Positions 1 through 5,994 are shown, counted from the stretch's first letter. The stretch is 6,305 bases of DNA from Chitinophagaceae bacterium (GCA_021151685.1 JAGKWS010000154.1:1-6305), one strand, 5' to 3'. A program made the numbers and translations. The notes: generated from the sequence alone by a model not told the origin.

Positions 1-437
1 ATGATGCGCTGGACGATATGCTGCCGGGCGATAAGCTGAACTATTATATGTCGAACAGGATAATAGAGATAGCACCGCTGGCGTATATGAGGGGGCGCAC
101 GCTGGACAATGCCTTCATTATTTTGGATGAGGCACAGAATGCTACCGATTTGCAATTGAAAATGTTTCTGACGCGTATAGGGGCATCGGCCAAGGCTATC
201 ATAACCGGCGATATGACGCAGGTGGACCTGCCGAGGAACCAACGGTCTGGCCTGATAAGGGCTACACGGATATTGCAAAATATAGAAGGCATAGCGCACA
301 TAAAGCTGGATGAAGCTGACGTGGTGCGCCACCGACTGGTGAAGCAAATAATACGCGCCTATGACCGGGAGCAAGCAAGAGAAGAAGAACAAGAGCCGCG
401 CAAACACAGCAGTGACCGCAGGCAGGGAGGGGAATAG
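1..437 (+). CDS. phoH: PhoH family ATPase, C-terminal part (5' end outside the window)
   Basis: This is the C-terminal half of a PhoH-like P-loop ATPase, a cytoplasmic family linked to RNA metabolism and phosphate or stress responses; its exact substrate is unsettled. The open frame runs in from the left edge (first full codon at base 3), so the ATG at 18 is an internal methionine. Visible signatures are the block DMLPGDKLNYYMSNR, then IIEIAPLAYMRGRTLDNAF, the Walker B strand FIILDEAQN (residues about 38-46 of the visible part) and the ITGDMTQVDLP segment, which matches the family's sensor-like motif. The Walker A loop must lie upstream of the window. The end is a charged, Glu/Arg-rich tail of about 25 residues, variable in this family. 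The TAG stop at 435-437 is followed 25 nt later by a strong hairpin, so the gene probably ends its transcription unit. The family assignment is secure; its cellular role here is inferred. Confidence 0.96.
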   Translation, partial: DALDDMLPGDKLNYYMSNRIIEIAPLAYMRGRTLDNAFIILDEAQNATDLQLKMFLTRIGASAKAIITGDMTQVDLPRNQRSGLIRATRILQNIEGIAHIKLDEADVVRHRLVKQIIRAYDREQAREEEQEPRKHSSDRRQGGE

Positions 438-462
438 GTGTTTTGGCATATTATGAGAAAGT

Positions 463-491
463 AAGCCCGGACAGGAAACTGTGCCGGGCTT
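463..491 (+). terminator. Hairpin with GAAA tetraloop after the PhoH gene
   Basis: The arms AAGCCCGGACAG (463-474) and CTGT-G-CCGGGCTT (479-491) form a 12-bp stem with one bulged G, closed by a GAAA tetraloop (475-478), a very stable GNRA loop. It lies 25 nt after the PhoH stop codon and before the promoter of the next gene, the usual place for a terminator. The following bases are not T-rich, so classical intrinsic termination is not fully supported. It may instead act as an RNA 3'-end stabiliser or a U-poor terminator. Confidence 0.65.
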
Positions 492-523
492 GCTATTGGT
501 GGCATTATGCAAGGCAAACGGCT

Positions 524-554
524 TTTGCAGTGCCACTGGCACTGTGTAAATTTG
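524..554 (+). promoter_or_regulatory. Bacteroidota-type promoter with palindromic spacer
   Basis: A TTTG at 524-527 is separated by 19 nt from TAAATTTG at 547-554. Both elements and the spacing fit the -33/-7 consensus of the Bacteroidota primary sigma factor. The spacer contains a perfect 7-bp inverted repeat, CAGTGCC-ACT-GGCACTG (528-544), which could be an operator. The predicted transcript start is near 560, giving a leader of about 40 nt before the ATG at 600. The promoter sits just after the PhoH hairpin, so the downstream gene appears to be transcribed separately. Confidence 0.65.
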
Positions 555-599
555 CAGTGTGTTTTTGCCATAGGGGCGATGATGCTATGAAGAAGAACC

Positions 600-1160
600 A
601 TGCACGAATTAGAACCGTTTTATAACTGGCGGCATTTGTATATTGCCGAGGAGGATGAGCAATCGCCATTTTATGGCACAGAGCATAGCGAGTTTGAGTA
701 TACGAATGCTGTATACAATTACTACATACACCCACAGTGGGATGAATTTGGGTCGAGAACACTGTATATGAAGGTGTTGTTTGCCGATTATGACTTGAAC
801 TATGCCATAATAGAGCTGTTGGGAGAATGGAATGATGCCGTGGAGAACGACATTATGCAGTTGAAGCGTGATGTGGCAGACCATATGATAGCACACGGTA
901 TAGTGAAGTTTGTGTTGATAGCTGAAAATGTGCTGAACTACCACAGCAGCGACCGCGAGTATTATGACGAGTGGAACGAAGATATAAGCGATGCCGGGGG
1001 GTGGATAGCGGTAGTGAATGCACCAGAGCAAACACAAAGGGAAATGGAAGCTGGCAAGCTACACCGTAACATGCGCTTTATAGAAAGCCCTCGGTGGCGT
1101 ACGTTTCAGCCGGGAGACTTCTTTCAGTTTGTGGACAATACGATGCTGCGACTATGGTAA
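600..1160 (+). CDS. Conserved-looking protein of unknown function beside PhoH
   Basis: This gene encodes 186 residues, and I cannot assign a function. The start at 600 is well fixed: an in-frame TGA lies at 588-590, and a purine-rich AAGAAGAA stretch precedes the ATG. The protein has no signal peptide or membrane helix, so it is probably cytoplasmic. It is acidic and aromatic-rich at the N-terminus (NWRHLY, SPFYG, YNYYIHPQWDEFGS). A middle part alternates probable strands and helices (LYMKVLFADYD, YAIIELLGEWNDAVENDIMQLKRD, IVKFVLIAENVLNYH), a pattern that loosely recalls STAS-like alpha/beta folds but is not enough to call one. The last 45 residues are rich in Arg and Trp. The pairing with phoH and the motif IHPQWDEFGS read to me as a Bacteroidota-specific family seen as an uncharacterised protein; that is recollection, not a search result. 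It has its own promoter and probably ends at the hairpin at 1243-1283. Confidence 0.85.
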   Translation: MHELEPFYNWRHLYIAEEDEQSPFYGTEHSEFEYTNAVYNYYIHPQWDEFGSRTLYMKVLFADYDLNYAIIELLGEWNDAVENDIMQLKRDVADHMIAHGIVKFVLIAENVLNYHSSDREYYDEWNEDISDAGGWIAVVNAPEQTQREMEAGKLHRNMRFIESPRWRTFQPGDFFQFVDNTMLRLW

Positions 1161-1242
1161 TGCTGCAGTTGTGTGGTGGCTTGCAGGTGGAAAAGAGTAT
1201 TAGGTATAGGAGCGGATATGAGTAAGATGATACAGCTTTAAA

Positions 1243-1283
1243 ATATACAAGGCACGAGACGCAATGCCCCATGCCTTGTATAT
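1243..1283 (-). terminator. Hairpin terminator between convergent genes
   Basis: The arms ATATACAAGGCA (1243-1254) and TGCCTTGTATAT (1272-1283) pair perfectly over 12 bp around a 17-nt loop. Read on the minus strand the stem is followed at once by TTT, giving a TATATTTT tail, so it best serves the small minus-strand gene ending at 1304. Read on the plus strand it lies 82 nt after the 186-codon gene, and could also stop that transcript, though with a poorer tail. Confidence 0.7.
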
Positions 1284-1303
1284 AATAAGCGTATTGACGT
1301 GTA

Positions 1304-1477
1304 TTACATGCCGGAAAGTTTGCGCATGTTGTTGACACCACCTTTTTTGGCAGTGCTAACTGATGCGTTGGCGTTTTTGCCACCCTTGGTGTTGCCCTGC
1401 TGATTGCCAAATACTATTTGTTTTGAAGGTAGTTTGGCCGGGGCTTTTTTAGCTGCTGGTTTTTTTCCTGTTTCCAT
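1304..1477 (-). CDS. Small, strongly basic protein (57 aa), unknown function
   Basis: This short gene encodes 57 residues with eleven lysines and one arginine against a single glutamate, about +11 net charge. The N-terminal third (METGKKPAAKKAPAKLPSK) is a Lys/Ala/Pro-rich stretch like the tails of histone H1-like or ribosome-associated proteins. The rest is Gly/Asn/Lys-rich (GNQQGNTKGGKNAN) and ends NNMRKLSGM. It has no hydrophobic segment and is probably disordered. The start is the only sensible ATG; no clear Shine-Dalgarno site or canonical promoter is seen upstream. Support for a real gene comes from its biased composition and from the minus-strand terminator 21 nt after its stop. Nucleic-acid binding is inferred from charge only. 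An alternative is chance coding in a 618-bp gap, but the clean start, stop and terminator make that less likely. Confidence 0.6.
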   Translation of the reverse strand: METGKKPAAKKAPAKLPSKQIVFGNQQGNTKGGKNANASVSTAKKGGVNNMRKLSGM

Positions 1478-1778
1478 ATTGCAATGATAAGGAAAATGAA
1501 CATTGAATGTGCGTGCAGATTGGGGGAAAAGAACTAATTGTGATATGTGGCGAATGTTTGTAGATGTGCAATATGGCCGCTTTTTTATGTGTGTAATGGC
1601 ATTGTGACCGGGGGCGTTGTATGGTGAAAAGAGTTTTGGTAGATTTGTGCCGTAGTATGCGTCCGCATTTTAAGTGTCAGTTAATATGAAAAGTTGATAC
1701 TTATTTTGTATTATTGTGTTTTGAACCCCTTTATAATTAAATTCTAATTCTATCTGAAACCACACTGAAGCGAAAACT
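1478..1778. other. Intergenic region between divergent genes
   Basis: About 300 bp separate the start of the small basic gene (minus) from the start of the dehydratase gene (plus). I see no coding frame of convincing composition here. The part nearest the dehydratase is AT-rich. The only recognisable signal is the plus-strand promoter candidate at 1617-1647. No good -7 element was found for the minus-strand gene. Confidence 0.6.
1617..1647 (+). promoter_or_regulatory. Candidate promoter of the dehydratase gene
   Basis: TTG at 1617-1619, 20 nt of spacer and TAGATTTG at 1640-1647 match the Bacteroidota -33/-7 pattern. Transcription would begin near 1654, leaving a leader of about 125 nt rich in A and T. 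The -7 octamer also occurs by chance inside the downstream gene (2470-2477), so the call rests on position and spacing as well as sequence. Confidence 0.45.
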
Positions 1779-3695
1779 ATGTCATATAAAATACGCATAC
1801 TGCCCCGATGGCTGGTGTTTTTACTGGACCTGTTTTTGGTATGTTTTTGCATATTCTTTTCAAGAATGCTGAAATTGAATTTCAACCTTGACCAGGCATG
1901 GGTGGGGTTGAGGTTGATGATAGGTGTAGCATTGGTGCTGAACAGTATATTGTTTTATGTATTCAAAAGTTATGCCGGCATTGTACGCTATACCAATCTG
2001 GAAGACACATCGCGGTTGGTGATGGTGAATGCACTGGCGGGTTTCTTTTATCTGGTACTGAATATTTTTTACCTGAAGTCGGGCAACTATTTTACGTTGC
2101 AGGTGGTAGCCATCAACTTTTTCATTACCAGTTTTGTTATTATTTTCTACAGGTTGGGTGTTCGATATGTTTTCAATTTTTACAAAACGTTTTCGTACAC
2201 GGGGGTAAGACACCTCAAAAAGAAGGTGGTAGTGTATGATACTACTGCCGATGGCTTACAGATAAAGAAAGTGATAAACAGCATGCCCGATGCGGACATG
2301 CAGGTAGTGGCTTTTTTGGATGATTCCTTTAGTACAGGTGGAAAACTGCTGGAGGGTGTGCCCATATACAGCACGCAGGACAGCAATATTGCAAAGTTGG
2401 CGAGTGAGGGTGTAGAGATACTGGTATTGGCCACAAGGCATCTGGAATCGACCAAGTTGAATGCGCTGGTAGATTTGTGCCTTGCCAATAACATAAAGGT
2501 GCAGCAGGTGCCCGCCATGAAAGACTGGTTGAATGATAAGCTGGACACCCAACAATTGCAGGACATAAACATTGAGGACCTGCTGGAACGCGAAGTAATT
2601 AAAATACATAACGAGGCAATATACAGTGCCCTGAAGGGTAAGAAGATACTGGTGACTGGTGCAGCTGGTTCTATAGGTAGTGAGTTGGTGCGTCAGTTGT
2701 TCAACTACCGCCCATCGGTAGTGATACTATGCGATAAAGCAGAGACACCGATGCACGAGTTTGTGCTGGAAATGCAGGAGAAGTATAAATCGGCCAACAT
2801 CATACCGTATTTGGGCGACATATGCGACCGTCAAAGGATGGAGCATTTGTTTGAGATTTATAATCCTCAAATTGTGTTTCATGCGGCGGCTTACAAACAT
2901 GTGCCGCTAATGGAGGATAACCCATCTATAGCTGTGCTGAACAATGTTGGGGGAACGAGGAACCTTGCAGAGCTGGCAGTGGCCAATAATGTAGAGAAGT
3001 TTGTAATGGTGTCTACCGATAAGGCGGTGAACCCAACAAATGTAATGGGGGCATCGAAGCGCGTGGCAGAGATATTTACCCAGAGCTACTACCGCCACCT
3101 GACCGGTGAGGTGCATGATGCCGATAATATGGTAACACGGTTTGTTACTACCCGCTTTGGGAATGTGTTGGGGTCTAATGGTTCGGTATTACCAAGGTTT
3201 AAGAAGCAACTGGAAAAGGGTGGTCCTATTACGGTAACGCATCCCGATATAACCCGTTACTTTATGACTATACCAGAGGCCTGCCAACTGGTGATAGAGG
3301 CAGGTGTGATGGGGCAAGGTGGCGAGATTTTTGTTTTTGATATGGGGCAACCTGTGAAGATTGCAGACCTTGCGAGAAAAGTGATAAAACTGGCTGGTAA
3401 AGAACCCGACAAAGATATAAAGATTGAATATACCGGCCTGCGCCCAGGTGAAAAGCTCTACGAAGAGCTACTGAGCAGTGCTGAAAATACAAGACCAACT
3501 TACCACGAGAAAATACTGATTGCAGATGTGCGCCAGTATGACTTTGCTACGGTAGAAAAGAAAGTGACCCGACTGGTGAACAGTGCCCGCCTACACTACA
3601 CACTGGAGACTGTGCAACTGATAAAGGACATAGTGCCCGAATTTGTGAGCAGCAATGCAGCCTACATGAAGGTGAATTCTAACACGAATGGATGA
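1779..3695 (+). CDS. Membrane-bound nucleotide-sugar 4,6-dehydratase (WbpM/CapD/PglF type)
   Basis: This is a complete 638-residue polysaccharide-biosynthesis protein of the WbpM/PglF class, close to the usual 590-665 residues. Family members convert UDP-GlcNAc to a UDP-4-keto-6-deoxy sugar, the precursor of deoxy-amino sugars in O-antigen, capsule or protein glycans. Four membrane helices lie at about 11-30, 42-62, 80-98 and 105-126. A CoA-binding-like Rossmann domain (about 148-245) follows, then the catalytic SDR domain from about 287. That domain shows the NAD loop TGAAGSIG (293-300), HAAAYKHVPLMEDNP (368-382), the catalytic STDK (412-415), M423-x3-K427, where Met replaces the usual SDR tyrosine as in WbpM, RFGNVLGSNGSV (459-470) and GLRPGEKLYEEL (553-564). 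All key residues are present, so it should be active. It stands alone, with no glycosyltransferase or aminotransferase nearby in the window. The stereochemistry of the product (C5 retained or inverted) cannot be read from sequence alone. Confidence 0.95.
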   Translation: MSYKIRILPRWLVFLLDLFLVCFCIFFSRMLKLNFNLDQAWVGLRLMIGVALVLNSILFYVFKSYAGIVRYTNLEDTSRLVMVNALAGFFYLVLNIFYLKSGNYFTLQVVAINFFITSFVIIFYRLGVRYVFNFYKTFSYTGVRHLKKKVVVYDTTADGLQIKKVINSMPDADMQVVAFLDDSFSTGGKLLEGVPIYSTQDSNIAKLASEGVEILVLATRHLESTKLNALVDLCLANNIKVQQVPAMKDWLNDKLDTQQLQDINIEDLLEREVIKIHNEAIYSALKGKKILVTGAAGSIGSELVRQLFNYRPSVVILCDKAETPMHEFVLEMQEKYKSANIIPYLGDICDRQRMEHLFEIYNPQIVFHAAAYKHVPLMEDNPSIAVLNNVGGTRNLAELAVANNVEKFVMVSTDKAVNPTNVMGASKRVAEIFTQSYYRHLTGEVHDADNMVTRFVTTRFGNVLGSNGSVLPRFKKQLEKGGPITVTHPDITRYFMTIPEACQLVIEAGVMGQGGEIFVFDMGQPVKIADLARKVIKLAGKEPDKDIKIEYTGLRPGEKLYEELLSSAENTRPTYHEKILIADVRQYDFATVEKKVTRLVNSARLHYTLETVQLIKDIVPEFVSSNAAYMKVNSNTNG

Positions 3696-3755
3696 TGCTA
3701 TTGGTATTGCCCCATTATTGACGTAAACACCCCCACATAAGGATGTAATAGTGTC

Positions 3756-3763
3756 TACTTTTG
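3756..3763 (+). promoter_or_regulatory. Candidate -7 element of the VOC gene
   Basis: TACTTTTG is an exact match to TAnnTTTG and lies 21 nt before the ATG at 3785, which would give a leader of roughly 15 nt. No TTTG is found at the correct upstream distance, so only half of the promoter signature is present. Read-through from the dehydratase gene, whose stop is 60 nt upstream, cannot be excluded because no terminator was found in between. Confidence 0.35.
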
Positions 3764-3772
3764 AATCAGTTA

Positions 3773-3779
3773 AAAGGAA
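3773..3779 (+). promoter_or_regulatory. Ribosome binding site that fixes the VOC start
   Basis: AAAGGAA ends 5 nt before the ATG at 3785. It is one of the few clear Shine-Dalgarno-like sites in this window. It favours the ATG over the in-frame TTG at 3761, which would place this purine stretch inside the coding region. Confidence 0.6.
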
Positions 3780-3784
3780 CTGCT

Positions 3785-4258
3785 ATGCAAAAGATTGTCC
3801 CCTTTTTGTGGTTTAACAATAATGGCGAAGAGGCCATTAATTTCTATTCCGGCATTTTCAAAGAAGCCGTTACGGTGAGCATCAATCGCTATGGTGCTGG
3901 CGGGCCTATGCCGGCAGGTACTATGATGTCGGCTACTTTTACATTGTTTGGTCAGGAGTTCTATGCACTCAATGGAGGGCCACATTTTCAGTTTTCGCCT
4001 GCCGTGTCTTTTTTCGTGAAATGTGCCGACCAGTCTGAAGTAGATTATTATTGGGAGTGCCTTACGAATGGCGGTGTAGCACAACCATGTGGCTGGCTGA
4101 AAGACAAATATGGACTAAGCTGGCAGGTAATACCCACCAGATTGGGAGAATTGCTGAGTGACCCCGATGCCGGCCGTGCGCAACGCACTATGGCAGCCAT
4201 GATGCGCATGCAAAAAATAGATATTTCTGCGTTGGAGGCCGCTGCGGATGGCCAATAG
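3785..4258 (+). CDS. VOC superfamily protein, PhnB-like (3-demethylubiquinone methyltransferase-like fold family)
   Basis: This is a 157-residue cytoplasmic protein of the vicinal oxygen chelate superfamily, in the PhnB-like branch whose Pfam name (3-demethylubiquinone-9 3-methyltransferase) is historical and does not prove that activity. It opens with QKIVPFLWFNNNGEEAINFY (2-21), the characteristic first strand and helix of the fold. It continues with the strand SATFTLFGQEFYALNGG (49-65), SFFVKCADQSEVDYYW (75-90) and the diagnostic GWLKDKYGLSWQVIP (103-117). The C-terminus (about 125-157) carries the Met- and Ala-rich helix with DPDAGRAQRTMAAMM usual in this group. Members often act as dimers; substrate and metal use are unknown. 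The start is set by a Shine-Dalgarno site. It converges with the DUF2236 gene, with only 27 nt between the stops and no hairpin there. Confidence 0.9.
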   Translation: MQKIVPFLWFNNNGEEAINFYSGIFKEAVTVSINRYGAGGPMPAGTMMSATFTLFGQEFYALNGGPHFQFSPAVSFFVKCADQSEVDYYWECLTNGGVAQPCGWLKDKYGLSWQVIPTRLGELLSDPDAGRAQRTMAAMMRMQKIDISALEAAADGQ

Positions 4259-4285
4259 CATGGCGAAAATGTTTTATAAGTTCTT

Positions 4286-5101
4286 CTATATGGTGCCCAT
4301 GGCGGCAAAACTGGCCTGGTACTGTGGTGGCATTAACCACCGAACGGTACTACGACCCACTATAGAACGCCTGATGTGCAGATAGGAAGAAAGTAGCGAA
4401 ATGGCCCACCAATGCTTGCGAATACCAGAGTGCACCAACACAGCTTGTGGGCACATGGCAGCTTGTATGTGGCAAAGCATATGGTAGCGCAACCATCCCA
4501 AGTGCGTGCGGTAGCTGGTATACAATGCTGTAGTGTGGTGGGTGGCCGCAGTATAGGCCATGAGGTGTTGTTGTCGTTGTTTTTTCCAGGCGGGTAGTGT
4601 GGCCGGCAGTTGTTTGATGCCCATAAGCAGGCCCATGCGCATAAATACGCGGCATATTTCTTCCTCCTGGTGGATGGTAAGGTTGTGGTAGAGCATTTTG
4701 CCTGCTTTTGTGGTGTAGTCTACAAGCATATATAGTACACTACGGTAGGCCCATTGTGGTATTTCCATTCCTCTTTCGGTTTCTACTGCTTTGTGTATCT
4801 TGTTTATCTTTTCTATAGCAGCCATTGCCTCGTCTTCGCCAGCCAAAACGATACTCTGTGCGTATGCTACCGTGCTGAACAACCGACCTATAGGGTCGTT
4901 GGGCAGTTTGCCGGTAAAAAATAGCCAGTGGGCCGACCGGTTATAGGCAAACTCGCCGGCAGCAGCAGCGAAGATGAGTAATATGGCGTTTCGGTCTTGC
5001 CATATACGTCTTACTATTGAATTTGCAGGAACGAATGGTACCTCATTCTTGCATGCCGGTTTGGGTAAAGCTGATGAATTTTTTTTTGCAAATACACACA
5101 T
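4286..5101 (-). CDS. DUF2236 protein, MpaB/latex-clearing-protein type oxygenase family
   Basis: This 271-residue protein belongs to DUF2236, the family of the rubber oxygenase Lcp and the fungal MpaB oxygenase, where characterised members bind b-type haem. The family core is visible as NDPIGRLFSTVAYAQSIVLAG (68-88), a helix leading to KINKIHKAVE (98-107), VLYMLVDYTTKAGKMLYHNLT (122-142) and MGLLMGIKQLPATLPAWKK (156-174). R73, T77 and H103 have the order and rough spacing of the Lcp haem-pocket residues Arg164, Thr168 and His198; this match is my inference from memory. No signal peptide is seen, so it is probably cytoplasmic or membrane-associated. The last 80 residues are His/Trp/Arg-rich and poorly recognisable. 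It is the last gene of a three-gene operon, starting 11 nt after the membrane-protein stop. The substrate is unknown; a lipid or isoprenoid would fit the family. Confidence 0.8.
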   Translation of the reverse strand: MCVFAKKNSSALPKPACKNEVPFVPANSIVRRIWQDRNAILLIFAAAAGEFAYNRSAHWLFFTGKLPNDPIGRLFSTVAYAQSIVLAGEDEAMAAIEKINKIHKAVETERGMEIPQWAYRSVLYMLVDYTTKAGKMLYHNLTIHQEEEICRVFMRMGLLMGIKQLPATLPAWKKQRQQHLMAYTAATHHTTALYTSYRTHLGWLRYHMLCHIQAAMCPQAVLVHSGIRKHWWAISLLSSYLHIRRSIVGRSTVRWLMPPQYQASFAAMGTI

Positions 5102-5112
5102 GGTCTATATGT

Positions 5113-5478
5113 TTAGTGGTGATACGGTTCTTTGAAGCAAAAACAAACTGCGGCTATTGTACAAAGTGCTGGTGGCAGTGAATAGTGCAAGCCGTATTCA
5201 TGAAAAATGATACCCATGCATAGGCTGCAAACCGTAGCCGTGTTGAGGGTAATGGCTACCAGGAGGCCCAAAAATTTCCGGGCTTTTGTCCATTGTGTGC
5301 GCTGTATGCACCAAATAACTGCCGCCGCCGATGGTATGGCTGCAAGGCCGCCACCAACAGCCACTATTGAAGCCTCAAAAAATGACCATTCCCATATGTA
5401 GGCATTGGCAACAGCAAGGAGTAGTTCTGCTACAAAGAACATGCGAAATGCCTGAGTAAGTGCGTGCAAAGTTGTCAT
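5113..5478 (-). CDS. Four-helix integral membrane protein, unknown function
   Basis: This 121-residue protein has four likely membrane helices at about 11-27, 37-58, 67-92 and 101-116, joined by short loops; the basic loop RTQWTKARK (60-68) should face the cytoplasm. I recognise no family. The chosen ATG at 5476-5478 overlaps the stop of the COQ4-like gene as ATGA, a classic sign of translational coupling. A longer frame opening at 5544 would overlap that gene by 70 nt and add a very basic, non-membrane leader, so it was not used. Four cysteines lie in the C-terminal half (C84, C87, C106, C113), and the protein ends EPYHH. Sitting between a COQ4 homologue and a probable haem oxygenase, it may anchor these at the membrane or bind a lipophilic substrate. 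That role is inference from context. Confidence 0.75.
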   Translation of the reverse strand: MTTLHALTQAFRMFFVAELLLAVANAYIWEWSFFEASIVAVGGGLAAIPSAAAVIWCIQRTQWTKARKFLGLLVAITLNTATVCSLCMGIIFHEYGLHYSLPPALCTIAAVCFCFKEPYHH

Positions 5479-5963
5479 TGTACTTCTGGTATTTGTAGTG
5501 CGTTTATGATTGTTTTTTTGTTTTTTGGCAGCAGCGAGGACCAATGTGTGCCTTTTAGTGTGGGGGTATTTCGGCCGCGTTTGTATGCCCGGAGAAAGCG
5601 GCCATAATACTCTGGCATGATGAACAGTGTGATGGCTACGGTGATGATAACTGGTAGTGAATAGTCGCGGTTGCCCAGAAAAAAGTATTGCATGGCGGCT
5701 TCTCCGGCCTCGTCGGGCGCATAGTCCAGCAGTACATGTTTCACATCATGTGTTTCGTAGCCGCTCAGTAGCGTAAAGTTGTTGGATGAGAGAAAGGTTG
5801 CCAACTGGTGCCCGAGCGTGCCCGTGTTCATTTGCTCCAGTTCTGCCAGCGAATAGGGAAATGGAGGAGGGGCAATAAAGCGGCGAATGATAGGGAGCAG
5901 GACAGAATGGGTTCCCCATTCCAGGATAAATGCTCTGATGCCTAAAATCTTCTTGATGTTCAT
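5475..5963 (-). CDS. COQ4 family protein
   Basis: This 162-residue protein is a homologue of COQ4, the coenzyme Q biosynthesis protein that in eukaryotes organises the CoQ complex and is implicated in oxidative removal of the C1 carboxyl of the ring. The hallmark HDxxH-x11-E metal motif is intact: H72, D73, H76 and E88. It is preceded by the family block TGTLGHQLATFLSSNN (47-62), equivalent to the GTLG...FL..N block of COQ4, and followed by a hydrophobic stretch (104-116) and YYGRFLRAYKRGR (119-131). It has no targeting sequence and is shorter than the mitochondrial proteins, about 265 residues in human. The ATG at 5961-5963 was chosen because extension to 6011 would translate through a palindrome and a hairpin. 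It is the first gene of the operon and overlaps the next by four bases. Bacteroidota normally make menaquinone, so a true ubiquinone role is doubtful. Confidence 0.82.
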   Translation of the reverse strand: MNIKKILGIRAFILEWGTHSVLLPIIRRFIAPPPFPYSLAELEQMNTGTLGHQLATFLSSNNFTLLSGYETHDVKHVLLDYAPDEAGEAAMQYFFLGNRDYSLPVIITVAITLFIMPEYYGRFLRAYKRGRNTPTLKGTHWSSLLPKNKKTIINALQIPEVQ

Positions 5964-5968
5964 AAAGT

Positions 5969-5985
5969 ACTTTGATTTACAAAGT
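5969..5985 (-). promoter_or_regulatory. Operator-like palindrome B, beside the COQ4-like start codon
   Basis: ACTTTG-ATTTA-CAAAGT is a perfect 6-bp inverted repeat with a 5-nt spacer, ending 5 nt before the start codon. A further half-site makes AAAGTACTTT (5964-5973), a perfect 10-bp palindrome, so three half-sites stand in series. On the minus strand the motif includes TCACTTTG, close to a -7 element, with a TTG 21 nt upstream (6009-6011). It could bind a dimeric repressor or form an RNA hairpin that covers the start codon. Confidence 0.5.
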
Positions 5986-5994
5986 GAATGAGTC

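Noticed and set aside
443..625. Plus-strand frame of 60 codons between phoH and the 186-codon gene
   Set aside because: It runs through the GAAA-loop hairpin and the promoter, overlaps the start of the next gene and has a Cys/His/Trp-rich composition unlike a real protein.
1078..1410. Minus-strand frame of 110 codons
   Set aside because: It crosses the convergent terminator hairpin and overlaps both the 57-codon gene and the end of the 186-codon gene; the 57-codon frame has the better composition and clean ends.
1637..1651. 15-nt perfect repeat (tggtagatttgtgcc) shared with 2467-2481
   Set aside because: The second copy encodes LVDLC inside the dehydratase, and the flanks do not match; it looks like coincidence, and it lowers confidence in the -7 call at 1640-1647.
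1730..1736. TATAAT-like sequence before the dehydratase as a classical sigma-70 box
   Set aside because: The region is generally AT-rich, no suitable -35 box was found, and Bacteroidota use a different consensus.
3761..3784. Upstream TTG start for the VOC gene
   Set aside because: The Shine-Dalgarno site at 3773-3779 points to the ATG at 3785, and family members begin close to the KIVPFLWF segment.
4259..4285. Possible terminator between the convergent VOC and DUF2236 genes
   Set aside because: No stem of useful length or T run could be found in the 27 bases.
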